A DNA stretch of 53,139 nucleotides from Bdellovibrionales bacterium (GTDB taxonomy: Bacteria > Bdellovibrionota_C > UBA2361 > RFPC01): assembly GCA_020434565.1 (NCBI GenBank), contig JAGRAO010000003.1, forward strand, positions 1 to 53,139, read 5' to 3'. The position numbers were made by a program, and so were the translations under genes. Positions within the stretch are counted from its first letter, which is position 1; every line of letters starts with the position of its first letter. The notes under the pieces are model-generated. The model saw only the letters and a list, made by a program, of their open reading frames with translations. It ran no database searches and was not told the DNA's origin. Below are positions 42,793 to 52,145 of the stretch, in pieces.

Positions 42793-44298
42793 ATGACGAA
42801 CGGAAAAGGCAGCGGCGACTATCATGTTTTCGAAAAGGTACTCCTTGTAGAGGACGACCCTGGGCACTCCGTGATTATCCGGAGGTCATTGAGGGGAATC
42901 TGTCGGCAAGTTCAGCAAGCTTCAACAGTTTCGGAGGCCATATCGTTGCTTGAGACTTCCCCTCCCGATCTTTTGATAACAGACCTCTCACTTCCGGACA
43001 CTGACGGTATCTCGCATCTCGTTTCCTTCAATGAAATTTCACCGGACGTTCCGGTCGTGGTTCTCACTGCCTCAACGCGAACCGAGGATGCTGTTGAGGC
43101 GATGAAACGGGGAGCGAAGGATTTTCTCTTAAAGGAATTCAACAGTTCCTTTCCCGAAGCTTTGCACCTCTCGCTTACCCGCGTTTTTGCAACCGTCGAA
43201 CTTGAGCGGGAGAGGAAGAAGCTCCAAGTCGCTGTCGAGAACAGTGAGGACGGTTTAGCGCTCGTGAGGCCGGATGGCGAGATCCGCTATTCGAATACGG
43301 CTTTTCGAACCTTTGCTGGAATGTGCGGAGCAGATTCAGAATCACTCTTCTCGCTTTTTTCTGACAAGGTGCGAGAAAGCGAGCGGTTGAGAGAAACCGT
43401 ACGAGAGCGACTCCTGGAAGCTCGCGCGGGGAGTGTGTGGACTGCGGAATTGTCACTCACCGAGGAATCTGAGCGGGCATTCGATATGAGCCTGTCCGGT
43501 CTCTCGGATGGACAATCTTCGGACGATCGTGAATCAGTTGTTTGGTTGCGGGATCGGAGTGAGCAAAAACGAAGAGAAAAATTTCAGCGAGAAATCCTGT
43601 CTACAACCACCCACGACCTCAAAGGACCAATGGGGGCTATCATTACGGGGAGTGAGTTACTCCTTGATTCCCTTCCAAAGAAAGAGCGACCACATGAGAT
43701 TACCCTTCGTATCAATTCTGCTGCGCACGGAGTCGTGAATCTGATTGATGAGTTTTTGAGTGCGCGAAGGATAGAAGCGGGCAATTTTATCCTCAAACCA
43801 GCGCCTCACCCGATAGAGGTGTTGATTGACGAACCTCAGTCGAGTTTCTCTACTATTGCGCAAGCGCGTTCGATTGACCTTACCTTTACTGTTGAAGAGG
43901 GGTTGATCGTTAATGTTGATAAGCTTGGGTTTACCAGAGTGCTCGGAAATTTGTTGAGCAATGCGGTAAAGTTCACTCCCCAGCACGGCAAGGTCTCCGT
44001 GGAGATTAAGCGGGCCGATAGCGATGGGGTCGTCGTTCGGGTCTCCGATACCGGATCGGGTATGGAGCCAGCCGAGGTTTCTCGAGTATTTGAGAGGTTT
44101 TCGAGGTTATCAAAGCACAACGAAGTTAAGGGAACTGGTCTCGGCCTCTTCGTGGTCAAAAGCATAGCCAGTGCTCACGGAGCTTCGATCGAGGTCTTCA
44201 GTAAAAAGGATGAAGGAACCACGTTTGAGATTACATTTCCGGGCCATCCTCCGGTCGATGAGCGGGGAGAATTAATCTGCCTCGATTTTACTGGGTGA
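42793..44298 (+). CDS. REC-PAS sensor histidine kinase
   Basis: Cytoplasmic, 501 residues. The N-terminal receiver (about 14-130) has D64 (I-T-D-L-S-L-P-D). A PAS-like domain follows (about 140-255, A-V-E-N-S-E-D-G-L-A-L-V), then the dimerisation domain with H274 (T-T-H-D-L-K-G-P), and HATPase with N-L-L-S-N-A-V-K-F, D-T-G-S-G-M and G-T-G-L-G-L. Input therefore comes from another kinase or by phosphorylation of its own receiver. No Shine-Dalgarno is visible. Confidence 0.93.
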   Translation: MTNGKGSGDYHVFEKVLLVEDDPGHSVIIRRSLRGICRQVQQASTVSEAISLLETSPPDLLITDLSLPDTDGISHLVSFNEISPDVPVVVLTASTRTEDAVEAMKRGAKDFLLKEFNSSFPEALHLSLTRVFATVELERERKKLQVAVENSEDGLALVRPDGEIRYSNTAFRTFAGMCGADSESLFSLFSDKVRESERLRETVRERLLEARAGSVWTAELSLTEESERAFDMSLSGLSDGQSSDDRESVVWLRDRSEQKRREKFQREILSTTTHDLKGPMGAIITGSELLLDSLPKKERPHEITLRINSAAHGVVNLIDEFLSARRIEAGNFILKPAPHPIEVLIDEPQSSFSTIAQARSIDLTFTVEEGLIVNVDKLGFTRVLGNLLSNAVKFTPQHGKVSVEIKRADSDGVVVRVSDTGSGMEPAEVSRVFERFSRLSKHNEVKGTGLGLFVVKSIASAHGASIEVFSKKDEGTTFEITFPGHPPVDERGELICLDFTG

Positions 44299-44417
44299 TG
44301 ACACATTTGGAGGGTTTCTTCGGGGTGAAATTCCACGCTTCGAAGGAACTCCCGGACTTGTCTTGTTCTAGCAGTTTTGCGATCTTACATGGTGCTCTTG
44401 AGAAAAAGGTGAAAACT

Positions 44418-44882
44418 ATGCGTTTGCTTCAACTTCTTGTGTTTCTTTCGATACTTTTGATCTCTTTCTGTGGTTGTGAGCCGAGAGGAGAGACCGAGAC
44501 CCTTCAGACCGTATTTTCACTGGCGAAAAATCGTTTTGTTGAAGCGAGAGCAAAAGCTTCAATTCCTGCTGGGAGTACTTCAGAAGTTGAGGCTCGATTG
44601 AAGCAGGTAGAGGATGGACTCGCTCTTATCGTGGCTCCGGGTGAGAAATTTCAACCGAAAGAGTTTGAAGCGTTGCTTGACCAGCTCTCGTGGTTGGTTG
44701 ACCGTTCGGGATATACGACACGACCGGCGTTTGGTGAAATTATGAGCCAGTACCGGGAGTTGAGTTTTTCAGCCCACCCCTCTGCAAGTACTGCGCGAAT
44801 TAAGCTCTTGGCCGCGCGAACCTACACGCTCTTGTCCCAGGAGCTTGAGACAACTGCTTTTCGTGTACCGCGGGTTTCGTAG
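44418..44882 (+). CDS. Putative lipoprotein of unknown function
   Basis: ATG 44418 with AAGGTGA upstream gives 154 residues: a hydrophobic signal ending F-C-G-C, an imperfect lipobox, then a soluble helical domain (T-E-T-L-Q-T-V-F-S-L-A-K-N-R). A longer frame starts at 44295 but lacks sense before the signal. It follows the kinase by 119 bases and may be co-transcribed. Confidence 0.65.
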   Translation: MRLLQLLVFLSILLISFCGCEPRGETETLQTVFSLAKNRFVEARAKASIPAGSTSEVEARLKQVEDGLALIVAPGEKFQPKEFEALLDQLSWLVDRSGYTTRPAFGEIMSQYRELSFSAHPSASTARIKLLAARTYTLLSQELETTAFRVPRVS

Positions 44883-44911
44883 CGAAACGATTGAGCCTCG
44901 CTGAGACGGTT

Positions 44912-45529
44912 TTAGGTTTTGAGTTTGTTGCTCAGTCGTTTGATATTCAGTCCACGGGCTGCGTGAGACAGGAGCGTAATATCCTCGCAGCTCTCTTGGG
45001 AAAGTTCTACAACGCCCCCTACGGCTATGTGCACGACCAGCTGACACAGTCCTGACTTGTACTGTTGAAGTTCAGCTGGGAAGGTCAGGATCTCAGTTGC
45101 TTCAGAATAGCTCAACTCAACCGGAAGCGGATGAAAGTCTCGAAATGACTCCAACAAGCCCAATTCTGCAGAGTCTTGTACGCGGGGATGCGGAATTCTC
45201 ACCCGGAGATTGAGACCACGGGGAGTTCTCCCGTCAAACCCGAGCCATTCGCCTTCGCGAAATGATTTGAGAACCTCGGGCTCGCCGAGCTTCGGGTCAA
45301 TGGTGAGCCACTGGATAAGAGATTCTTGAGGAGAATTCGTGTGGAACAATTTGTAGAGGTTTGATCCCTTTTCGAGCCAGGTGACTTTTTTTTCGTACTT
45401 TACTGACTTTGCGTCGAGCTGATTGAGATATTTAGATTTCAGAATTTGCTCGAGCGGGTCGGCAGCATTCACAAATACAGGTCCAACGAAGAAGCCTCCG
45501 AGCGCTGCCACGAACAAAAGGACTCTCAT
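44912..45529 (-). CDS. Secreted protein of unknown function
   Basis: Not recognised. From ATG 45529 the product has 205 residues with a signal peptide (V-L-L-F-V-A-A-L-G-G-F-F-V-G-P-V-F-V-N-A, cut near residue 22), then a mixed alpha/beta domain. Two cysteines near the end (C-Q-L-V-V and S-C-E-D) could form a disulfide. A GTG at 45550 would add seven residues. Convergent with the lipoprotein gene. Confidence 0.65.
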   Translation of the reverse strand: MRVLLFVAALGGFFVGPVFVNAADPLEQILKSKYLNQLDAKSVKYEKKVTWLEKGSNLYKLFHTNSPQESLIQWLTIDPKLGEPEVLKSFREGEWLGFDGRTPRGLNLRVRIPHPRVQDSAELGLLESFRDFHPLPVELSYSEATEILTFPAELQQYKSGLCQLVVHIAVGGVVELSQESCEDITLLSHAARGLNIKRLSNKLKT

Positions 45530-45669
45530 GTTTTGTATACGTAATCTCACAAGAAGATTATGGGAACGTAGCCCGAATGGGTGCTCTTAGAAGTCATTTC
45601 GAAAATACATCCTGCTGCTTCTCGCGACGGAGTATTCTAGGCTATTTGGGGACAAATGGCGGGCCTTCT

Positions 45670-46413
45670 CTACTGCGATACGGTGTTCGGGCTTCCCTCT
45701 CGGCGGGCTGGCTTTGTTTTTAAACGCTTTCTGAGACGACCGAGTCGAGTTGCGGGGCCTTTACTTCTCTCAATACAGAATCGCTCCAATGCCTCAAAGA
45801 GCCCGTCTTGGCCACCCTTGGCAAAGGTCTGAGCGAGCTCTGCCGAAACTCGAAATCCACGCATAGCTCGGGGAATTTCACGCTTTGCCGTATCAAACTG
45901 CTTTGCTTGGCGCATGATTGTAGCCGCCTTATCAAGGCTTGCCATCATGATGGCCACGAGGGCTTCATTTCTATCTTTCGCCTGTTTTACAGAATCAGCG
46001 ATCGGTTCACCTTTAGTCGCTGCGACCACTGCCGCATCAACCGTGTCAACTGTAAACGGTTTACACAGGTATCCACGCGCACCAAGGACGAGCAAGTCGA
46101 AAACATCATCAACGTTCGGCTCAAAGGAAGCCGGTATCAGTACCACGTTTGGATCGTACTCAACGACTTTCGATACGAACTCAGTGGTAGGCATATTTGT
46201 CTTTTTGGCGTCGAAGATAATGTGAGTGATCCGACGTTCTTGCATTTTTTCAAGAGCTGCAGAGTGAGTTGGACAATCAGTGATTCCTCCGAATCCAAGT
46301 TGTTTGAGAGCTGTTCGGATGTTTTGGCGTTCGTTTCGATCTGGTTCAACGGTGAGGATCACGGCGTTCGCCCGCTCCTTTGGTGTCAGAGACATTTCTT
46401 CCTGTTCAAACAT
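45670..46413 (-). CDS. Response-regulator-like protein with novel C-terminal region
   Basis: Residues 15-135 form a receiver domain with the phospho-site Asp in I-I-F-D-A-K-K-T-N-M-P and the conserved lysine in L-C-K-P-F. The rest (about 140-247) is helical and ends in a very basic tail (R-L-G-R-L-R-K-R-L-K-T-K-P-A-R-R). No known DNA-binding output domain is seen. GGGGA upstream supports ATG 46413; a GTG at 46491 is the longer alternative. Confidence 0.8.
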   Translation of the reverse strand: MFEQEEMSLTPKERANAVILTVEPDRNERQNIRTALKQLGFGGITDCPTHSAALEKMQERRITHIIFDAKKTNMPTTEFVSKVVEYDPNVVLIPASFEPNVDDVFDLLVLGARGYLCKPFTVDTVDAAVVAATKGEPIADSVKQAKDRNEALVAIMMASLDKAATIMRQAKQFDTAKREIPRAMRGFRVSAELAQTFAKGGQDGLFEALERFCIERSKGPATRLGRLRKRLKTKPARREGSPNTVSQ

Positions 46414-46630
46414 ACGTTCCCCACCGGACGAAGGAGCTTCTAGCTCCCCTATTTCATGGACTTTTCTACTTCTCTTGAAAGATATCGGCACCTTCGATGA
46501 ATTGCTTGATCTCCAATAGTAACTTTTTTGAGCTTCCTCTCTTTGAAGTTCTCTTAGTTATCGTAAGGGATATCACTGAGTTGGCCTGAATTGGGCAGAG
46601 TCTTGCGGTATAGTCGGGCTTAGGCATGAG

Positions 46631-47383
46631 CTACGCAGCCGGGAGAGCCTCTCCGAGGAGCGTTTGAACCAACTGCCGCTCTCGCGCGGTGAGGCTCGGA
46701 TGAAGTGCTTTCAAGGAAACCCCCGAGTCCTCTCCAAAATGCACCAGGCGTTCCAGGAGCTGGAGTGATGCCTGTTCTTCAAACCCTACTTCCCCGAGCA
46801 TCTTAACGGCCACCATGTCGGCTTGCATCTCTCTCTGAATAAACTCAGAGAGAGTGATATTCATATCATTTGGCCCTCTTAGATGGTGTCCCAGCACTCC
46901 GTGAGCCAACTCGTGGGCCAAGAGAAAGGCGAATTCCGATCGAGAGTGAACGAGGTGAAGAATACCCGAGGAAAAAGTGAGGGTTCCGTTTTGCGATATA
47001 TAAGCGTGCGGCAATGCGTTTGAAACAAAGCGAAGCCTCGGTACAAACCCTAGGTAAGCGTTCACATCGTCTCCAGCGAGTCGGTGGAGCACTCGTCTCC
47101 CGAGGGTCTCCCAGTCGTGGACTGATGACTCAGCAAGGGTCTGACTAAGTGAATTGCTAAATACAAGACTTGGAACAGACTCTGATACCGGGACAGCCGC
47201 GATAGGGATCGGAAGTCCTGCTAAAATTTGTTGAGGAAATCGTGCAATCTCAAGGGGACTAGCCGGAGGGCGAGCGGAGTTGACAGGGTTTTCAGCCAGA
47301 AGGGATTGAACTGAAACCACGAAAAAAACGAACAAACCGACCGAGAGTACTCCTCTCGGGAGACTCAATGAAAAAACCTTCAT
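46631..47383 (-). CDS. Secreted M48-family metallopeptidase
   Basis: Zinc endopeptidase likely in the periplasm. The 250 residues comprise a signal peptide (1-30), then a domain with the zinc motif H157-E158-L-A-H161 and the third ligand Glu in E185-M-Q-A-D. It resembles the BepA/LoiP branch, involved in outer-membrane protein quality control, but has no TPR repeats. Monocistronic by spacing. Confidence 0.88.
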   Translation of the reverse strand: MKVFSLSLPRGVLSVGLFVFFVVSVQSLLAENPVNSARPPASPLEIARFPQQILAGLPIPIAAVPVSESVPSLVFSNSLSQTLAESSVHDWETLGRRVLHRLAGDDVNAYLGFVPRLRFVSNALPHAYISQNGTLTFSSGILHLVHSRSEFAFLLAHELAHGVLGHHLRGPNDMNITLSEFIQREMQADMVAVKMLGEVGFEEQASLQLLERLVHFGEDSGVSLKALHPSLTARERQLVQTLLGEALPAA

Positions 47384-47558
47384 ACTCTTTTGAAGTTTGA
47401 GCAGTTAAATATGATTCTAACATTTTTCTCGGAACCTTTACAAAACGGAGCTACATTACGTAACGTTTTAAAGTTTCACGCAAAAGAGTACGAACATCTG
47501 CTACGAACATTCATTCGGTATCAGTGAGAATTTCTCGTTAGAAGGGGTGCCAAAACCG

Positions 47559-48179
47559 GTGAGCAATAGAGAGCGTAACGAGCTTCGAGCCGAGATGAAG
47601 AAGATTCTTGGGAATCTCGATGAACGGTGGCTTCGGGCCGCGAGTGGAGATCTCTGTCGAAACCTCAGTGAGGTCATTAAGATTAGAGTGGATCGGCCTT
47701 TAGAGAGTATCCTCGCTTGGACCTCTTTTTTCCCGGGAGAGGTTGACCTAGCCCAATTCATCTCGGAGCAGATTGACGAACGAGAGGTCTATCTTCCTCG
47801 CTCACTCCCTTCTTTGGAGATGACTTTTCTTTCTATTGGGAAAAATTGGGTTCAGGACATGTCGGCTGGCGAGTTTGGAATTCTAGAGCCCGCCGATAGC
47901 TCGGGAACTCCGTACGATGCTCTTTCTGAAGCGTCGAAAACAGTGGTGATCGTGCCGGGTTTGGCTTTTGACCGCTCAGGAAATCGCCTTGGTCGGGGAA
48001 AAGGGTATTACGATCGGTTTCTCGGAAGTGAGTTGATGCGCTCGGCGCTACGAATTGGGGTTGGCTGGGAGCTTCAATTTGTTCCAACTATCGATACCAA
48101 ACCACATGATATTCCAGTGCACTGGTTTGTGAGCGAAGAGGGGGTGTATGAGTTTAAGTTGGCAGACGAGAGTCTTTGA
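47559..48179 (+). CDS. 5-formyltetrahydrofolate cyclo-ligase
   Basis: Converts 5-formyl-THF plus ATP to 5,10-methenyl-THF, recycling a folate side product. The 206 residues end with the hallmark V-P-G-L-A-F-D-R-S-G-N-R-L-G-R-G-K-G-Y-Y-D-R-F-L, the ATP/folate site. GTG 47559 is preferred because AAGGGG lies upstream; a GTG at 47547 overlaps this site. Next gene starts two bases after its stop. Confidence 0.92.
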   Translation: MSNRERNELRAEMKKILGNLDERWLRAASGDLCRNLSEVIKIRVDRPLESILAWTSFFPGEVDLAQFISEQIDEREVYLPRSLPSLEMTFLSIGKNWVQDMSAGEFGILEPADSSGTPYDALSEASKTVVIVPGLAFDRSGNRLGRGKGYYDRFLGSELMRSALRIGVGWELQFVPTIDTKPHDIPVHWFVSEEGVYEFKLADESL

Positions 48180-48181
48180 TC

Positions 48182-49000
48182 ATGAGTGAGAGACAGAAGG
48201 GACTGAGGATACTGTGTCTTGGCGATATCGTGGCTCGTCCCGGGCGAGGCGCGCTTGTGAATCTCTTACCGGTTGTTCGAAAGGAGCACGAAATAGACTT
48301 CGTCGTTGCTAACGGAGAAAACGCCTCGGGAGGGACCGGATTGGATCCTCGAGCTGCTCGAGAGATTTTAAAAGCCGGAGTCGACGTCATTACTCTTGGA
48401 GATCACACATGGCGACACCGGGAGTTACGCCCCTTCCTGTCGAAGAACTGCCACTCAGTGATCCGTCCGGCGAATTATCCAGGTGGTGCGCCTGGTCGCG
48501 GGGCTACGGTGGTTCGACTCCCTCATGGTGGCTCCATAGGGGTTATGAACCTAATAGGGCGAGTCTTTATGAACATTCCGCTCGATTGCCCTTTCCAAAA
48601 GGCAGATGAGCTCTTATCGCATGAATTGAAAGATGCTGATGTCATAATCTGTGATTTTCATGCTGAGGCAACTTCAGAAAAGATCGCGATGGGTCGCTAT
48701 CTCGACGGTCGAGTAGGACTGTGTTTTGGGACCCATACCCATGTGCAAACTGCAGACGAGCAAGTGCTGGCAAAGGGGACCGCGTATATCACAGACGTTG
48801 GAATGTGTGGTTCAAACGCTGGCGTTATCGGCCTCGATGGAGAGACTGCCGTTGATCGTTTTGTGAGCGGGTTGCCGTCATCCTACAAGCCCGCCAAGGG
48901 AAGCAGTCGCCTTAACGGAATCTTGATGGACTATGATCTCAGCGAGAAAAACGTGCTCCGCCTCGAAAGGCTCAATATCGCTGATGTGGAGCATTCTTAA
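48182..49000 (+). CDS. YmdB-like metallophosphodiesterase
   Basis: TIGR00282/YmdB family, 2',3'- or 3',5'-cyclic-nucleotide phosphodiesterases. The 272 residues show the metal-ligand motifs C-L-G-D-I-V-A-R-P-G-R, A-N-G-E-N-A-S-G-G, G-D-H-T-W, C-D-F-H-A-E-A and G-T-H-T-H-V, in the right order. Directly downstream of the cyclo-ligase, a common pairing in bacteria. A TTG at 48176 would overlap that gene. Confidence 0.92.
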   Translation: MSERQKGLRILCLGDIVARPGRGALVNLLPVVRKEHEIDFVVANGENASGGTGLDPRAAREILKAGVDVITLGDHTWRHRELRPFLSKNCHSVIRPANYPGGAPGRGATVVRLPHGGSIGVMNLIGRVFMNIPLDCPFQKADELLSHELKDADVIICDFHAEATSEKIAMGRYLDGRVGLCFGTHTHVQTADEQVLAKGTAYITDVGMCGSNAGVIGLDGETAVDRFVSGLPSSYKPAKGSSRLNGILMDYDLSEKNVLRLERLNIADVEHS

Positions 49001-49025
49001 ACTCGGTCGATGCAGATGCTCCACG

Positions 49026-51437
49026 TTACTGGGCTGGTTGTTCCGTTACCTGCTCGTCGCATCCGTCTTCGGCGTTGATAGCCCGAGACACCCTATCGGC
49101 GAGAGTATCAATATCGAACGGCTTGTTGATAATTGGAACTCCTAATGTTTGTACCTCTTCAACAAGGCCAAAACCGGTCATAACGAGAGTCCGTGGATGA
49201 TTCTCTTTCTCGCCGAGTTTGCGAACGAATTCGAGTCCACCCATTTGAGGCATCATCATATCGCACAACACGAGATCAAAACCTGAGTGGTCACACTTCG
49301 AGAGAGCCTCGACTCCGTTCTCGCAGTTGTCGACCTGGTAGCCAAGAGTTTCTAACATTCGGGAAACGAGTTCACGAATGCCAGGCTCGTCTTCGACAAC
49401 AAGAATTCGCTTCCCAAGAGGTGCTCGGTTCTTCTTCGAGGGAGACTGAGTCGGCTGCTCTGACCTCGTCTGAGATGCGGTACTTACCAGAGGGAGATAG
49501 ATCGAAATGGTCGTTCCTTTTTCAGGAAAGCTTTCGACGGTGAGAAAGCCATCATGGGCCCGAACGATCGCGAACACTATTGAAAGGCCAAGGCCTGAGT
49601 GCCCTTCGTTGGCTTTGGTAGTGAAGAGCGGATCGAAAGCTCGAGCAACGTGCTCGCTCCCCATACCGTACCCGTAGTCCTTGACCCGCAGCCGAACATA
49701 CTTTCCAGGTCTCGCCCCAGGATAGAGAGAAGCAACCTCGCTCTCCATCTCTTCGGTATCAAGTTCGATCTCTATCTTTCCCTGTCCTTGCCGATATGCC
49801 TCCTTGGAGTTGGAAATGAGATCGGTAAGAGCCTGAGTGAGAAGGTTTTGATCGCAGACTACCCCGAGAGGTGAATCTGCAGCCTCGAATGAGAGTTCAA
49901 ATCGCTCTCCAACGAGTTTACGCAGGAAATCGAGTCGCTCTTCAACAACCTTTCGAAGATCGAAGGTCTTCATCATACTTGGCTTGCCCTCCGAGAACTC
50001 AAGAAGCTTCCAAACGAGTTCGCCTGCTCTGTTGGCTGAACGGAGAATCTCGGCCAGGGCTGAGCGGAGATTTGCATCATCCTTTGACCGGAGGGCGAAA
50101 CTCGCGTGTCCGATAATGCTCGTGAGAGAGTTATTAAAGGCGTGAGCGATCCCACTTGTGACGCTCCCAAGAGATTTGAGCTTCTGTGCCTGAAGCAGGT
50201 GGCTCTCAACCGTTCTTCGATCGGTAATGTCTTTCAGCGTTAAGACAATCCCATAACTTTGAGCGGACGGCTCTTCGGTATTGCTCGCCTGAGATTGGAA
50301 TCTTTCGACTGAAACAGAGAAGAATCGGAGTGAATCAGGGAGCTGATTTACTTTGAACTCTGTGACGTAAGCTCCTCGTTGTGGCACGTGATCGAGCGCT
50401 TCAAGAAGGTGACGCCGGACGTCCGAGTTCATGTGGATATGTTGCAACATCTTTCCGGCGAGGTGCTCGTCGTGAACCTGAGCCACGTCGCGAAACTGCT
50501 CATTCACAAAGATCACAGTGCCCTCGGGTTGCAGTGCACAAACTCCCTCCGGAGTTGCCTCGCCCGGTGGATGCGTCCCTTCATTTTCGTGGTTTTCCTC
50601 ATTTTCTACACGGGGCAGAGTGAGGTAGCTTCCGCGAAACTCGCTTGAGTTTCTCTGTTTGCTTACCGAAGTGTTGGGGGTCCATTCGGTTGTCCCTCTC
50701 TCAAGGGATAGGCTTGGAGTTGAACTGAGACCACCGCGAACCCGGATGAGACCGGGTACGGTACGAGACAGCCACCATGCACAGAGAGCCGAAACGGCGG
50801 TAGAGATAAAAGTGAGCAGAGTCAAGAAGTCGAGCGTGTCTCCATAAGTCAGCTGGGCAGCTTTGGCTGAGAACACTTTGTGAGGAACAGTCAGCGCAAG
50901 CAAAGTAACCCCTGACGTGAGGACTGTCACTACATTCACGAGCACTTCGCTCACTTGAGACTGTCGTGCTGAATTGTGGATAGAAGTCCAAACGGATGGA
51001 GCAACGAGAACCAGATCTGCGACGCCCACGAGAAAGACATCAGCGAGAGCGCTCAAGAGCAGGTATTCAATATTTGAGTTGTGGCTGAGAGAGAAGATCA
51101 ACTCAAGCGGAAGAAGCAGAAAGATCCACGAAGCGGTAGCAACTGCCACGGCTGGGACGCGGGGGTAGCGACGTTTACAGTATCCAAGAACGATACAGAA
51201 GGTCAGCATTCGCACTGAGAAACCGATGTCGTGTCTCGCGATAGCTTCAGGAAGAAGCGCAACGGCGTAGGAGAGCAAAGCACCTGGCGCACCGAACGCG
51301 AGTGAACAGAAAAATACCACCGGCTTTGAAACGTATAGCTCTAAATTCTCAAACCACACGAGGCTGAGACCAGAGAGCAAAAGCGCCAAGAGGCCAAGTG
51401 CAAACGAATAGGAGAAAACTCTTCGATTGAAAACCAT
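49026..51437 (-). CDS. Membrane hybrid sensor histidine kinase
   Basis: The 803 residues comprise about seven to eight membrane helices (1-245, MASE-like sensor), a linker, PAS (about 300-430), the dimerisation domain with H in G-I-A-H-A-F-N-N-S-L, HATPase (about 530-655, D-Y-G-Y-G-M, G-L-G-L-S-I), and a C-terminal receiver with D in L-V-L-C-D-M-M-M-P. ATG 51437 with AAGG upstream is chosen; the frame is open 33 codons further. It lacks a separate Hpt, so the receiver probably modulates the kinase. Signal unknown. Confidence 0.93.
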   Translation of the reverse strand: MVFNRRVFSYSFALGLLALLLSGLSLVWFENLELYVSKPVVFFCSLAFGAPGALLSYAVALLPEAIARHDIGFSVRMLTFCIVLGYCKRRYPRVPAVAVATASWIFLLLPLELIFSLSHNSNIEYLLLSALADVFLVGVADLVLVAPSVWTSIHNSARQSQVSEVLVNVVTVLTSGVTLLALTVPHKVFSAKAAQLTYGDTLDFLTLLTFISTAVSALCAWWLSRTVPGLIRVRGGLSSTPSLSLERGTTEWTPNTSVSKQRNSSEFRGSYLTLPRVENEENHENEGTHPPGEATPEGVCALQPEGTVIFVNEQFRDVAQVHDEHLAGKMLQHIHMNSDVRRHLLEALDHVPQRGAYVTEFKVNQLPDSLRFFSVSVERFQSQASNTEEPSAQSYGIVLTLKDITDRRTVESHLLQAQKLKSLGSVTSGIAHAFNNSLTSIIGHASFALRSKDDANLRSALAEILRSANRAGELVWKLLEFSEGKPSMMKTFDLRKVVEERLDFLRKLVGERFELSFEAADSPLGVVCDQNLLTQALTDLISNSKEAYRQGQGKIEIELDTEEMESEVASLYPGARPGKYVRLRVKDYGYGMGSEHVARAFDPLFTTKANEGHSGLGLSIVFAIVRAHDGFLTVESFPEKGTTISIYLPLVSTASQTRSEQPTQSPSKKNRAPLGKRILVVEDEPGIRELVSRMLETLGYQVDNCENGVEALSKCDHSGFDLVLCDMMMPQMGGLEFVRKLGEKENHPRTLVMTGFGLVEEVQTLGVPIINKPFDIDTLADRVSRAINAEDGCDEQVTEQPAQ

Positions 51438-51832
51438 GCACAACCTTAAACTATCGAACGAGGTGCCACGCCAACGGCAAACGTGAGAGTAGGGGAACGC
51501 TACTCTCGCTTCCTCGATACAAATGAACCGTGACAAATAACAAACCGCCTAGCCCTTACTTAGCGACGAGTGATTCAGTACCCCCGGAGATCGCCCTTTG
51601 CGCCGCTGTAACAGATATAGATGCTCATTTACTAAGGGAGACTCGGAAAGGGGTCCGAAGAGTGGTAAATTTTGAGACAGTGTTTAGTAAGCGGGGGTTC
51701 GTGGAGGGCTTAAGCGTTTGAAGATGAAGGCATTTTCAGGTTACGGCGCGCGCATTCTTTACTTTTGGAGAGCCTCTCGGGAAGAGCGGGAACTCCTATG
51801 GAGATTGCACCCCTCTATTCACTGAGCCATCT

Positions 51833-51844
51833 CTGTGATCACAG
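51833..51844. promoter_or_regulatory. Perfect palindrome CTGTGATCACAG
   Basis: A 12-base perfect palindrome about 110 bases upstream of a possible promoter for the OmpA-family gene. It contains TGTGA/TCACA with no spacer, so it is not a CRP site. Confidence 0.3.
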
Positions 51845-51942
51845 TGCCGAAAAAAGAGACAGTGTTCCGTTAGAATAACTCGCAAACTCTTCTCGACCCT
51901 GCTCGTCTAACACAAATGGTATGGTTCGTGACTCTTTTGGTA

Positions 51943-51951
51943 TGCTATACC
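51943..51951 (+). promoter_or_regulatory. Possible extended -10 of the OmpA-family gene
   Basis: TG-C-TATACC, inside the inverted repeat GGTAT-GCT-ATACC. No clear -35. If used, the leader would be about 190 bases. Confidence 0.3.
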
Positions 51952-52145
51952 CCTTAGTACTTTGAGCAGTTTACCTACTGAAGTTCCGTCTCTGAGTCTG
52001 TGCTAATCGTGAGTTGGGTCTTTAGTTTGTAGTCGGCTTGGGATGCTTTTGTACGAGGTTCGCTCTTAACCAGACGCCGAACCCCGGGGCTCAGCCGTTT
52101 CGTTAGCGAATGGGTTTCGTTATTTTTGAAATGAGGATGTCTTGC

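Larger units (their letters stand above)
51438..52145 (+). other. 708-base gap without a convincing gene
   Basis: A 63-codon frame at 51530-51721 has no supporting site or similarity. Seen here: the palindrome CTGTGATCACAG (51833-51844), a 13-base GGTAT-GCT-ATACC repeat that includes an extended -10-like element TGCTATACC (51943-51951), and the leader of the OmpA-family gene. Confidence 0.55.

Noticed and set aside
42251-42796. Plus-strand frame opposite dcd
   Set aside because: Shadow of dcd; no start signal or similarity.
45808-46443. Plus-strand frame of 211 codons opposite the receiver gene
   Set aside because: Antisense to a clear receiver domain; rich in Cys, His, Phe and Ser as usual for shadows.
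51530-51721. 63-codon frame divergent from the hybrid kinase
   Set aside because: No good ribosome-binding site, no similarity; it starts within the extended kinase frame.
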